Shown: positions 43,409 to 51,764 of the stretch, in pieces
Position numbering within the stretch: the first letter of the stretch is position 1
How the letters are laid out: each line of letters begins with the position of its first letter
Assembly: GCA_033765145.1 (NCBI GenBank)
Contig: JANRIH010000032.1
Coordinates: forward strand, 124,001 to 188,000
Reading direction: 5' to 3'
Length of the DNA: 64,000 nt
Source: JAGVSR01 sp033765145
GTDB taxonomy: Bacteria > Pseudomonadota > Alphaproteobacteria > Rhizobiales > Hyphomicrobiaceae
Made by a program: the position numbers and the translations under genes
Notes under the pieces: generated by a model
Seen by the model: the letters and a program-made list of their open reading frames with translations, nothing else
What the model was told of the DNA's origin: nothing
The model's database searches: none

Positions 43409-43909
43409 ATGCCATCGAATAAGGTCGCCCTTCTGCTGTTCTCGGCCGCGTTCGCGGCGACCGCGGGACACGCGCATGCGACCGAGCGCATCGAGAACGG
43501 CGTCGCCGTTTTTTCCGCGCTCGACAAGGTGACGGCGACCATCAAGAAGCTCAACGTTCCGTTGGGTGAAACGGTCGAGTTCGGCGCGCTCCGCGTCACG
43601 CCCCGTGCCTGCTTCTCCCGCCCGCCGACCGAGCAGCCGAAAACGACGACGTTCGTCGAGGTCGACGAGGTACAGCTCGACGGCCAGCAGAAGCGCATAT
43701 TCACCGGCTGGATGTTCGCCGAAAGCCCCGGCCTCAACGCCGTCGAGCATCCCGTGTTCGACGTCTGGCTGACAGCGTGTGACAAGCCAAAGAATGCGGT
43801 CGCGGCCCGCGCGACAGCGCCCACCCTCGATGGAGACCCGGCCGCACTCCCGCCGGACGGCACGGCGGAGCCGACCGGCGAAGATTTCCGTCGTCGCGTC
43901 AGGCGTTGA
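43409..43909 (+). CDS. DUF2155 exported protein
   Basis: A 166-residue product from ATG 43409. Signal peptide to about residue 24 (AHAT). The mature protein carries the DUF2155 signature: FSALDKVTATIKKLNVPLGETVEFGALRVTPRACFSRP, then TTTFVEVDEV and IFTGWMFAESPGLNAVEHPVFDVWLTAC. Two cysteines could pair. Function is unknown; the family is confined largely to alphaproteobacteria and is often encoded beside the NDUFA12 gene, as here. Confidence 0.9.
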   Translation: MPSNKVALLLFSAAFAATAGHAHATERIENGVAVFSALDKVTATIKKLNVPLGETVEFGALRVTPRACFSRPPTEQPKTTTFVEVDEVQLDGQQKRIFTGWMFAESPGLNAVEHPVFDVWLTACDKPKNAVAARATAPTLDGDPAALPPDGTAEPTGEDFRRRVRR

Positions 43910-44159
43910 AGCGGACCCGCCTCCGGCCGTTTCGAAGACTATTGAAAAATGCGCGGGTTCCCGAAAGGTGTTCATCGCCGATGCAGGAACGAAGCCCCTC
44001 GTAAGCGATCTTAGGCGGATACACACATCGGCAGCCCGACATGTAGTGAAACCGACTTACGTTCCGTGCTAAATCTGACAATGATCAGGCTCCGCACGCC
44101 GGTTTTGGCGGGCGCCTCTCAAAGATCGCCTCACTAAAATAGAAAGATGAGGGCACGTG

Positions 44160-45140
44160 ATGAAAAAGAAGTCGCTCGCGTTGCTGGCCGTCGCGATGAC
44201 GGTGCTCTCTGCCCCCGCTGTCCACGCCGATGAGGTGTCGGGAGATCAACTCGTCGATGGCCTCAACGACATCTTCGGCAAATATCCGAAGACGCGCGGC
44301 AGCCACGCCAAGGGCCTGTGCGTCATGGGGACGTTCACGCCCAGCCCCGATGCCGCAAAGCTCTCCAAGGTGCCATTTCTCGCGAGCGCGGTTCCCGTGC
44401 TCGGGCGATTTTCGTTCGGCGGCGGCGATCCCAAGGCGTCCGACCTCAAGCGATCGCCGCGCGGCCTTGCGGTGCGCTTCGATCCCGATGGAAAGGCCCC
44501 GACCGATTTCGTGATGCTGTCCGCGCCGATCTTCTTTGCGAAGACGCCGGAGGAGGCGCTGGCGTTCTTCCAGGCCCTGAAGCCTGGACCCGATAAGAAA
44601 CCCGACCCGGCGAAATTGAAGGCGCACGCCGAAGCCTATCCCTGGGCGTTCGATCAGAAGAAGTGGGTCGATTCACGCCCGATCCCGGCGAGCTACGCGA
44701 CCCTCCCCTATTTCTCGATCCACGCCTTCAAGGCGACGGCGGCCGATGGAGCGGCGACGGCGGTCAAGTTCAAGCTCGTGCCTGAAGCGGGTGAATTGGG
44801 TCTGACGGACGAGGAAGCCGCCGCCAAGGGCGAGGGCTTTTTCACCGCCGACATCGACGCGCGCATGGCGAAAGGCCCGGTCGCCTTCGATCTCGTGGCG
44901 ATCGTCGGAACCGACGCCGATCCGACCGACAATCCGACCGCCGAGTGGCCCGAGGCCGACCGCACGAAGATGCAGCTTGGAAAGCTCGCGATCACCGGCC
45001 GGACCGACGAAGCCGCCTGCGATGCGACGACCTTCGATCCCAACAACCTGGCCTCTGGTCTCGAGGGTTTCGAGGGCGACAAGATCCTGCCCGTCCGCGC
45101 CACCGCCTACGCGGTCTCGTTGTCGCGGCGGAGCGAGTGA
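44160..45140 (+). CDS. Exported catalase-related peroxidase
   Basis: A 326-residue product (ATG 44160; GTG 44157 is adjacent) with GATGAGG upstream and a signal peptide cleaved near VHA-D (residue 24). It belongs to the small catalase-related (SrpA/KatA-like) group: distal-side GSHAKGLCVMGTF with the active-site His, RFSFGGGDPKASDLKRSPRGLAVRFD, and PASYATLPYFSIHAF. These are usually haem peroxidases rather than efficient catalases. The periplasmic location suggests peroxide defence outside the cytoplasm. Confidence 0.9.
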   Translation: MKKKSLALLAVAMTVLSAPAVHADEVSGDQLVDGLNDIFGKYPKTRGSHAKGLCVMGTFTPSPDAAKLSKVPFLASAVPVLGRFSFGGGDPKASDLKRSPRGLAVRFDPDGKAPTDFVMLSAPIFFAKTPEEALAFFQALKPGPDKKPDPAKLKAHAEAYPWAFDQKKWVDSRPIPASYATLPYFSIHAFKATAADGAATAVKFKLVPEAGELGLTDEEAAAKGEGFFTADIDARMAKGPVAFDLVAIVGTDADPTDNPTAEWPEADRTKMQLGKLAITGRTDEAACDATTFDPNNLASGLEGFEGDKILPVRATAYAVSLSRRSE

Positions 45141-45241
45141 CGCATCGGCCGGTTTCAAGCCTCGATCTATGATCGCGAAACTGTCATCGCGTCCGGGACT
45201 TTGTGAGCGATCCTGCGAAGGCGCGATGTCGTAACGGCATC

Positions 45242-45823
45242 ATGAAAAGCGAACGACACGCTCCCGCAGATGTGGCCGTCTTGCCCAACGGCGAACGCGG
45301 TAACGCAATTGCGTCGGCCGGCGAGGGTAGAGTGCTACCGGCCCCGCCCCGCGCGACGTTCGCGGAGTTGAGCGCCTGGATATTGGCGCGGCCCACGTTG
45401 ACCGCAGCACTCGAAAGCTGGCTTCTGAGCCGGGGTCGCGGGCGCATCGGGATTGATGCCCGTATTTTGGGATCGGTCGGACCCAAGGCCGCGACAGACC
45501 CGATCCGTGACGCACTGCGCCTCGTCGAGGGCGAGGAGCTTTTCGAGCGTCGCGTCGCGCTCTGCCAGGGTGAGACCGTTCTGGCCGAAGCCTCGAACAT
45601 CTTCGCGCCCCTCCGGATGCCGGACGAGATCGCAAAGGCATTGAAGACCGATGCCGTCCCCTTCGGCCGACTGATAGCGCCTCTCGGCGGCCATCGTCTG
45701 CATATGTCCGCCGAGATCGAGCGCGAGGGCCGGTTGCTCGTGCATCGCGCCGTCGTCTGCCTCGGAGACGGTACGCGCATGGCGGTCGTCGAGGAGCGCA
45801 TCCTGCCGGCGGCGCTCGACTGA
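45242..45823 (+). CDS. Chorismate-lyase-like (UbiC-fold) protein
   Basis: A 193-residue soluble product (ATG 45242; GTG 45203 would add 13 residues; neither has a strong ribosome-binding site). The pattern matches the chorismate lyase/UTRA fold: FERRVALCQGETVLAEASNIF holds the conserved Arg, VPFGRLIAPLGGHR the central turn, and MAVVEERILPAAL the late Glu that aligns with the catalytic Glu of UbiC. It could make 4-hydroxybenzoate for ubiquinone. The fold call is by motif; activity is inferred. Confidence 0.65.
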   Translation: MKSERHAPADVAVLPNGERGNAIASAGEGRVLPAPPRATFAELSAWILARPTLTAALESWLLSRGRGRIGIDARILGSVGPKAATDPIRDALRLVEGEELFERRVALCQGETVLAEASNIFAPLRMPDEIAKALKTDAVPFGRLIAPLGGHRLHMSAEIEREGRLLVHRAVVCLGDGTRMAVVEERILPAALD

Positions 45824-45836
45824 TCGAGGCGCGCCG

Positions 45837-46106
45837 CTACGTCGGGCTAAGTGACAAGAGCATCGCGAAAAGGATTGGCGGCAGCGCGGCGATGAGCAGC
45901 GTCATACCCGCTTCGAGCCGGGTGCGAAGCAGCCAGGCGAGAGCGGGAAGAGCAACGCAACTGACCAGAAGCCCGACAAAATAGATGGCCTCCGGCATGA
46001 TCGGTCCCGTGTTGTTGACCCCCTGGAGAATGAACCCGGACACCCAGACGAGGAATATCGCGAGCGCGATGTCGATGAGCGTCAGGATGACGAGAATGCC
46101 GGTCAC
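45837..46106 (-). CDS. Small three-helix membrane protein downstream of hemB
   Basis: An 89-residue hydrophobic product starting at GTG 46106 with AGGGGAG about ten bases upstream. Three transmembrane segments (about residues 4-24, 34-56 and 66-86). It starts 23 bases after the hemB stop on the same strand, so it is probably co-transcribed. Family not recognised. Confidence 0.65.
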   Translation of the reverse strand: MTGILVILTLIDIALAIFLVWVSGFILQGVNNTGPIMPEAIYFVGLLVSCVALPALAWLLRTRLEAGMTLLIAALPPILFAMLLSLSPT

Positions 46107-46128
46107 CGAGTGCGCTCCCCTGGCGGCC

Positions 46129-47172
46129 TCATGAGTTCTGCCCGAGGATTTTCGCGACCCGCGGCGCGAAATAGGTGAGCACACCCGCCGCGCCCGCCCT
46201 CTTGAACGCGACGAGACTTTCCATCATCGCCTTTTCGCCGTCGAGCCATCCATTCTTCGCGGCCGCCTCGATCATCGCGTATTCGCCCGACACCTGATAC
46301 GCGAAGGTTGGCACGCCGAACGCTTCGGAGACACGCCGCACGATGTCGAGGTATGGCATCCCCGGCTTCACCATCACCATATCCGCCCCTTCGGCAAGAT
46401 CGAGCGCCACTTCGCGCAGCGCCTCGTCGGTGTTGGCCGGGTCCATCTGATAGGTGCGCTTGTCGCCTTTCAGGGTCGAGGACGAGCCGACCGCATCCCG
46501 AAACGGCCCGTAGAAAGCGCTCGCGTATTTGGCGGCATAGGCAAGAATTTGTGTGTCGTGATGCCCGTCGCGTTCGAGCGCCTGCCGGATCGCCCCGATG
46601 CGTCCGTCCATCATGTCCGAAGGCGCCAGCACGTCGCAGCCGGCAGCGACCTGATTGAGCGACTGGCGGATCAGCGCCTCGACGGTCGCGTCGTTTTGGA
46701 TGACGCCGTCACGCAAGAGCCCGTCGTGGCCGTGGCTCGTGTAGGGATCGAGCGCCACATCGAGAATGACGCCGAGATCGAGCCCCGCTTCCTTGACGGC
46801 CCGCGTCGAGCGGCAGACCAGGTTGTCGGGATTGAATGCTTCGCGCGCGTCGTCCGTCCGGAGCTTGGGATCGGTGTAGGGAAAGATCGCGATTGCTGGA
46901 ATGCCGAGCCCCGCCGCCTCGCGCGCGGCCTCGACGATGAGATCGACCGACAGTCGTTCGACGCCCGGCATCGACGCCACCGGTTCGCGCCGGCCTTTGC
47001 CTTCGAGCACGAAGAGCGGCCAGATGAGATCGGCCGCCGAGAGGCTGTGCTCGGCCACGAGCCGCCGGGCCCAGTTGGCTTTGCGGTTGCGGCGCGGGCG
47101 CACGGCCGGATAGCTGCCGCGCGGCGCATCGGCTGGGGCAAGACAAAGGGTCGAGGCACGTTCGATGGTCAT
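46129..47172 (-). CDS. hemB: Delta-aminolevulinic acid dehydratase (porphobilinogen synthase)
   Basis: A 347-residue enzyme that condenses two 5-aminolevulinate molecules to porphobilinogen. Both active-site lysines are visible, in AYAAKYASAFYGPFRDA and in MVMVKPGMPYLDI. The metal-site segment reads LDPYTSHGHDGLL with no cysteine triad, so this is the magnesium- rather than zinc-dependent class. It acts directly after hemA, which lies 4.6 kb away on the other strand. A small membrane-protein gene follows in the same transcript. Confidence 0.97.
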   Translation of the reverse strand: MTIERASTLCLAPADAPRGSYPAVRPRRNRKANWARRLVAEHSLSAADLIWPLFVLEGKGRREPVASMPGVERLSVDLIVEAAREAAGLGIPAIAIFPYTDPKLRTDDAREAFNPDNLVCRSTRAVKEAGLDLGVILDVALDPYTSHGHDGLLRDGVIQNDATVEALIRQSLNQVAAGCDVLAPSDMMDGRIGAIRQALERDGHHDTQILAYAAKYASAFYGPFRDAVGSSSTLKGDKRTYQMDPANTDEALREVALDLAEGADMVMVKPGMPYLDIVRRVSEAFGVPTFAYQVSGEYAMIEAAAKNGWLDGEKAMMESLVAFKRAGAAGVLTYFAPRVAKILGQNS

Positions 47173-47277
47173 GCGGGCTGGGCGTCGCGGAGGGGAATGA
47201 GCAGGTCGACGGGATCGGGACCGCGAAGTTGGCCCGACCAGCGCCCGCCTGCAAGGGCGTAAATACGGAGCGGTTGG

Positions 47278-48561
47278 CTACTCGCAGATCTTGGTGTGCG
47301 TGCGAGGGGCCATGTCCACGTGGAAGTGGTTCCGGTGGGCGTTGTTGGCCTCCGGCCCGAGCGTCGTTCCGAAAATGCGACACGCCGAGGCGTGCGCCGC
47401 CTTCAGGAATTTCATCATCTTCTGCGGCGGTTGTTTCGGCGGGTCGATGTCGTCTTTGGGGCCTCCGAGCCGCGACGGCTGGTAACCGAAACTCGGCGCG
47501 GTCCCTGAAGGTCGCGTCTCGTCCGCCGAAGCCGTCCCATCGACGATCGTCGTGCGCGTGGCCGGCACCGCGCGCGTCGCTTCGACCTTCGGCTTGACGG
47601 GCTCGTGCTCTTCCGAGGCGGCCTGCTGCGCGGCGTCGGTCTTGCCCTTCTCTGCAGCCTTCTCCAAGGCCAGTGCGCGGGCTTTGGCGTCCCGCTCCGT
47701 CTCGCCCCAGCCGCTCAGAACGTGGGCAGTTTCCCCCTTGGCCGTCACGAAACCGCGGATGTCGAGTGCGTTCGCGCGCCCGTGCTCGGAGAGTTTCGAT
47801 TTCGTGCGTCCATAGGCGTTGCGGCACGAATAGTCGCTCATGTTCTCGATCTTGATGACCTCGCCGCCGAGATAACGCTTGGCGAGCGGCTGCACGTCCT
47901 CGCTCACCCACTGGTGCATGGCGACAACCATGTCGCAGCTCAAGACGGCAGGAGGGGAGACGGCGACTTCGGGGTTCCGCCCGACGCTGATGAGACGGAC
48001 GGGTGCGGCCGACCCGCAATCACCCTGGCGGAACGGCGTCTCGGGCAGCGTCACAGCATGAACGCTCTTGAGGAGTTCGGCGCAGCGCGCCTTAGCCGCG
48101 GCGATGTCGGCGTCGGGCCATACCGTCGGAACGGGCTCGGCCGCATCCTTTGCCTCGGCTTCGGCCTTCGCGTCCTCGATCGTCTTCGGCCATGTCCCCT
48201 TGGCCGAGGGGCCCTTCATCACTTCGCCCTTGTCGGTCGTGCGTCGGCGGCCATCTTCGGTCTTGGACGTTTCGGCCGATTTCTCGGTGTCCGATTTCGA
48301 TCCTGAACGCATGCCATCGGCCAATCCGGCGCCATTGGCCTCGGTCTTGGATTTCGTCGTCCCGGGGAGCGCGTTCCCGATCGTCGTGACGATCGGCGCG
48401 CCCTTTTTGTCACGCGGCTTGCGCTCGGGGAGCGGGACATCGTCGGAATAGGCCGGTCCCATGCTTGCAATAGCGATGCTGCCGACTGTCAGAGCAACCA
48501 CGATCGACGCGAGACATCGCCTTGTAAAATCGTCAGCCGCCGTTCTCGAGGCACATCCCAT
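47278..48561 (-). CDS. Extensin-like C-terminal domain protein
   Basis: A 427-residue exported protein: signal segment residues about 16-38, then a long charged low-complexity region (about 40-130, Lys/Glu/Thr-rich). The extensin-like C-terminal domain is at about 160-427: C-x-LL, SCRNAYGR, LSEHGRANALDIRGF, and HRNHFHVDMAPRTHTKICE at the end. The conserved His/Asp set resembles M15/LAS-type metallopeptidases, so peptidoglycan hydrolysis is possible. An Ala/Glu-rich insert (about 290-365) splits the domain. Confidence 0.88.
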   Translation of the reverse strand: MGCASRTAADDFTRRCLASIVVALTVGSIAIASMGPAYSDDVPLPERKPRDKKGAPIVTTIGNALPGTTKSKTEANGAGLADGMRSGSKSDTEKSAETSKTEDGRRRTTDKGEVMKGPSAKGTWPKTIEDAKAEAEAKDAAEPVPTVWPDADIAAAKARCAELLKSVHAVTLPETPFRQGDCGSAAPVRLISVGRNPEVAVSPPAVLSCDMVVAMHQWVSEDVQPLAKRYLGGEVIKIENMSDYSCRNAYGRTKSKLSEHGRANALDIRGFVTAKGETAHVLSGWGETERDAKARALALEKAAEKGKTDAAQQAASEEHEPVKPKVEATRAVPATRTTIVDGTASADETRPSGTAPSFGYQPSRLGGPKDDIDPPKQPPQKMMKFLKAAHASACRIFGTTLGPEANNAHRNHFHVDMAPRTHTKICE

Positions 48562-48796
48562 GGCTCAGCGTTTCCCGTAGCAGCGCCGTGCGCGGACTTT
48601 ATTGGCCATTCGGGCCGGACCTTTGGTGTTTACAACGGCCGGATTCCGTTTGACATAACCCCGGCCGAACGCCCCCCGAATCACCGATTGAAAGTGTGTT
48701 GCAGGACGTCTTCGCTGTATAGACACGGAATGTGGCCTCGGCGCGGAAGGACTTTCTACGATACCCGCTTTTCACAGGCCGTGATGGGAGCGCTAC

Positions 48797-49888
48797 GTGA
48801 CGTCCGTTGATATGAACGAAGCCGAGCTGTCGACGGACATCACCGGTACACTCGCTCACGTCACACTCCGCCGAACGCGGGCCTTGAATGCGCTGACGAT
48901 CGCGATGCGCCGGGAACTGGCCGACGCCTTCCCGCGTTTTGCTCGCCATCCGGATATCTATGCGGTGGTCATGACCTCCGCGTCGGAACGGGCATTCTCC
49001 GCGGGCTCGGACGTCCGCGAGATCGTGGCACTCGCGCGCGCGGACAAGAGCGCGGCGCGGCAGGCATTCCGCGAAGAGTATCGGCTCAACTGGCAGATCG
49101 AGTGCTTTTCGAAGCCGTGCGTTTCACTCATCGATGGGTTGGTGATGGGCGGCGGCGTCGGTATTTCACTCTATGGCACCCACCGCGTTGCTGCGGAGCG
49201 TTACAGCTTCGCCATGCCCGAGACATTGATCGGCTTTTTTCCCGATGTCGGCGTCTGTCATGCGCTGGCGCGGATGCCCGATGAGATCGGCACCTATCTC
49301 GCTTTGACGGGTCGGAGCGTCGGCCGGGCGGATGCTATGGCGTTCGGGCTCGCGACCCATGCGATCGACGCGCAACATTTCCCGGCGATCATCCGAGCAT
49401 TGGCGGACACCGAACCGGTCGATCCGCTCCTTGATGGTCTCCATGAGGACCCCGGTCCTGGCGCGCTGGAGCCGCTGCGCGACACGATCGCGCACTGCTT
49501 TTCGGCACTGTCGGTCGCTGAAATCCTGGCGCGTCTCGACGCCGTGTCCGGACGCGACGCCGACTGGGCCAGCGGCGTGGCCGCGGACCTGCGCCAGCGC
49601 TCGCCTTCGGCCCTCGTCATGACGCTGCAACACATCCGCGCCGCGGCCCTCATGCACCTGAAGGACGTCCTCGAGGCGGATCAGCGGTTGGCCGAGCTCT
49701 GTCTCGATCAGTCCGACTTTTACGAAGGAGTGCGGGCTCAGGTCATCGACAAGGATCGCGCCCCGAAATGGACGCCGGCATCAATCGAGGCCGCCCAAGT
49801 GTTAATTTCAGCGCTCTTGGCCGCCCCGCCGTCCGAGCCGAGTTGGCAGTTGCCGAGCCGGGCCGACATGCAAGCCGCACGCGCATAA
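48797..49888 (+). CDS. 3-hydroxyisobutyryl-CoA hydrolase (crotonase family)
   Basis: A 363-residue crotonase-fold enzyme; the GTG start is supported by GATGGGAG six bases upstream (ATG 48812 is the alternative). The oxyanion hole is in AFSAGSDVREI and GLVMGGGVGISLYG, and the catalytic pair lies in MPETLIGFFPDVG. The C-terminal 120 residues are typical of the hydrolase rather than hydratase branch. It would remove CoA in valine degradation. No other valine-catabolism gene is adjacent. Confidence 0.88.
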   Translation: MTSVDMNEAELSTDITGTLAHVTLRRTRALNALTIAMRRELADAFPRFARHPDIYAVVMTSASERAFSAGSDVREIVALARADKSAARQAFREEYRLNWQIECFSKPCVSLIDGLVMGGGVGISLYGTHRVAAERYSFAMPETLIGFFPDVGVCHALARMPDEIGTYLALTGRSVGRADAMAFGLATHAIDAQHFPAIIRALADTEPVDPLLDGLHEDPGPGALEPLRDTIAHCFSALSVAEILARLDAVSGRDADWASGVAADLRQRSPSALVMTLQHIRAAALMHLKDVLEADQRLAELCLDQSDFYEGVRAQVIDKDRAPKWTPASIEAAQVLISALLAAPPSEPSWQLPSRADMQAARA

Positions 49889-49903
49889 CCGGAAATTGAA
49901 CGG

Positions 49904-50098
49904 TTGACGTCTATATTCGAGCGTTCAGAAACACTTTTGGGCTCAATCAAACAAGAAGAGTAAATAATCCGTTCCAGTGACAGGCCATTACTATTCTTTT
50001 ACTATGCCTATTCAGGTAACTTTTAGTTGTTTCCGCTATCTTTGTTTGGAAGCCGGGCAAAAGACCTGGACTATGCGTATGACAGGCAAGAGGCATCC
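49904..50098 (+). promoter_or_regulatory. AT-rich ldtR promoter region with 11-bp-spaced direct repeats
   Basis: AT-rich leader immediately before ldtR. TTACTAT occurs at 49988-49994 and 49999-50005, 11 bases apart, so on one face of the helix, with a further TATTCAGGTAAC after. Candidate autoregulatory operator. Confidence 0.4.
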
Positions 50099-50608
50099 AT
50101 GACCAAGGGTATCGACGCGGCGCGCGTGCTTGCGCCCGTCCAGGACGAGGGGGTCCGCACCGAGTACCTCCAGTCGCTGCGATTGATCGAGCGGCTGCAT
50201 CGTCTCCTCCTCGACGTGATCAAGGACGAGTTCGACCGGCTTGGCGGTTCCGATCTCAATAGCGTGCAGGCCCTGCTTCTCTACAACATTGGCGAGGCGG
50301 AACTGACGGCCGGCGAATTGAAGAGTCGCGGCCACTATCTTGGTTCGAACGTCTCCTACAACCTGAAGAAGCTCGTGGATATGGGCTATATCCACTACAA
50401 GCGCTCCGAGACCGACAAGCGCAGCGTGCGCGTGAGCCTCACGCAGAAGGGCCTCGACGCCTGCAAGGTCGTCCAGAAGCTGTACCAGCGCCAGTTGGGT
50501 TCGATCGAGGCTGTCGGCGGGGTCAACAGCGACGACTTCCGCGGGTTGAACCGGGCCCTGATGCGGCTCGAGCGCTTCTGGTCCGACCAGATCCGCTACC
50601 GTCTCTGA
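50099..50608 (+). CDS. ldtR: LdtR-type MarR-family transcriptional regulator
   Basis: A 169-residue winged-helix regulator; ATG follows GGCAAGAGGCATCC. It has the MarR layout with recognition helix YLGSNVSYNLKKLVDMGYI and wing YKRSETDKRSVRVSLTQKG. The sequence closely fits LdtR, the rhizobial regulator that controls an L,D-transpeptidase gene and osmotic-stress tolerance. A strong terminator follows. An L,D-transpeptidase gene lies 11 kb downstream at 61415, a likely target. Confidence 0.88.
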   Translation: MTKGIDAARVLAPVQDEGVRTEYLQSLRLIERLHRLLLDVIKDEFDRLGGSDLNSVQALLLYNIGEAELTAGELKSRGHYLGSNVSYNLKKLVDMGYIHYKRSETDKRSVRVSLTQKGLDACKVVQKLYQRQLGSIEAVGGVNSDDFRGLNRALMRLERFWSDQIRYRL

Positions 50609-50651
50609 TCTTCGACGCGGATAAAACCGCAGACCGGAGATCGATGTGAAG

Positions 50652-50680
50652 GGCCGCGGCACCGCCGCGGCCTTTTCATT
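50652..50680 (+). terminator. Rho-independent terminator after ldtR
   Basis: Perfect 9-base stem GGCCGCGGC / GCCGCGGCC with an ACC loop (50652-50672), followed by TTTTCATTTT. Confidence 0.85.
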
Positions 50681-50707
50681 TTGCGTGCGGCGCGATCTCT
50701 CCATAAA

Positions 50708-50723
50708 GCTGACCTGGGTCAGC
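50708..50723. promoter_or_regulatory. Palindrome GCTGACC-TG-GGTCAGC upstream of ohrR
   Basis: Seven-base arms with a two-base centre, in the 264-base gap between the ldtR terminator and ohrR. It shares the TGACC-N2-GGTCA core with the palindrome before hemA. The rest of this gap (50724-50936) shows nothing further. Confidence 0.45.
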
Positions 50724-50936
50724 GAACGGTCGTGAAAATCGATCACGCTTTGCGGAGATGCGGCCGTTTCGACGCCATCGAGCCTTGCCGCCGAAGCTCG
50801 TCCCGTCGCATAACGGCCCGTGGCTGTGCTAACTCAGCCCGCGCCCCTTCGGTTCGACTTCGGCAATCGGACCTCGGCAATCGGGAAAGAACAGCCCCTG
50901 CGGGCGACACACACGGACGAAGAGCGAACACCAAAC

Positions 50937-51431
50937 GTGAGCAAGCGCCGGACATCGACTGCGGCGAACGAAACGTTCGAACTGCTGAGGATCGACAACC
51001 AACTTTGCTTCGCGCTCTATGCGGCCACGCGATCCATCACGCGCGTCTATCGCGAAAAGCTCGATCCCCTGGGTCTCACCTATCCGCAGTTCCTCGTGTT
51101 GCTCGTCCTGTGGGAAAGCGACGATCTATCGGTGTCGGAGATTGGCCATCGGCTGATGCTCGATTCAGGGACCCTGACGCCGCTCCTGAAGCGCATGGAA
51201 GCGGCGGGTTTTGTCACACGCCGCCGCCGCGTCGATGACGAGCGCGAGGTCAACATCCATCTGACCGACAAGGCGCGTGAACTGCAGCACGGCGCGCTCG
51301 ACGCGAGGAAGTTCGTCGGTTGCCGCCTCGGGATGACCGAGAAGGAGATCCTGGCTCTCCGTGCTGACATCATGGGTCTCGTCGACCAATTGGCGGTCAA
51401 TGAAGGCTGCTTCCGTGGCGAGGACGACTGA
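50937..51431 (+). CDS. ohrR: OhrR-type organic-hydroperoxide-sensing MarR regulator
   Basis: A 164-residue MarR protein from GTG 50937. The peroxide-sensing cysteine is in the conserved LLRIDNQLCFALYAATR, and a second Cys (KFVGCRLGMT) fits the two-cysteine OhrR type that forms an intersubunit disulphide. The recognition helix is LDSGTLTPLLKRMEAAG and the wing RRRRVDDEREVNIHLT. OhrR normally represses ohr; no ohr gene is in this window, so its target is elsewhere. Confidence 0.9.
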   Translation: MSKRRTSTAANETFELLRIDNQLCFALYAATRSITRVYREKLDPLGLTYPQFLVLLVLWESDDLSVSEIGHRLMLDSGTLTPLLKRMEAAGFVTRRRRVDDEREVNIHLTDKARELQHGALDARKFVGCRLGMTEKEILALRADIMGLVDQLAVNEGCFRGEDD

Positions 51432-51625
51432 TCACGCATTCTGAGTCTATCGCAGCGACATGGAAATAGGTCGGGGGCAACTGACGTTGTCTTTGCGGAG
51501 CACGGTAAATGGCGCTGGGTAGAGGTCTGTTCAGCCGACGCGGACCAACTCCGTCTTGACGCGTCGACCGGTCGGCCATACGCCGTTCTCGATGCGCGAC
51601 GGCGCCATGGTGGGAATGTCGCAGA

Positions 51626-51639
51626 TTGACCAAGGTCAA
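51626..51639. promoter_or_regulatory. FNR/FixK-like palindrome upstream of hemA
   Basis: TTGACCAAGGTCAA, a perfect TTGAC-N4-GTCAA palindrome centred 132 bases before the hemA start. It fits the Crp/Fnr-superfamily half-site TTGA(C/T). The rest of the 51432-51764 gap has no gene. Confidence 0.55.
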
Positions 51640-51764
51640 ACGCGATCGTCACGGAGGTGGCTAGTGTCCCTGGTCATAAATCCGCGACACTTTCACGGTT
51701 GCGAGGGACGTCGCGCCGCGCGAAATTGTCCAAAATCCGGGCGGATCGGGCTTAAGGAACGTGC

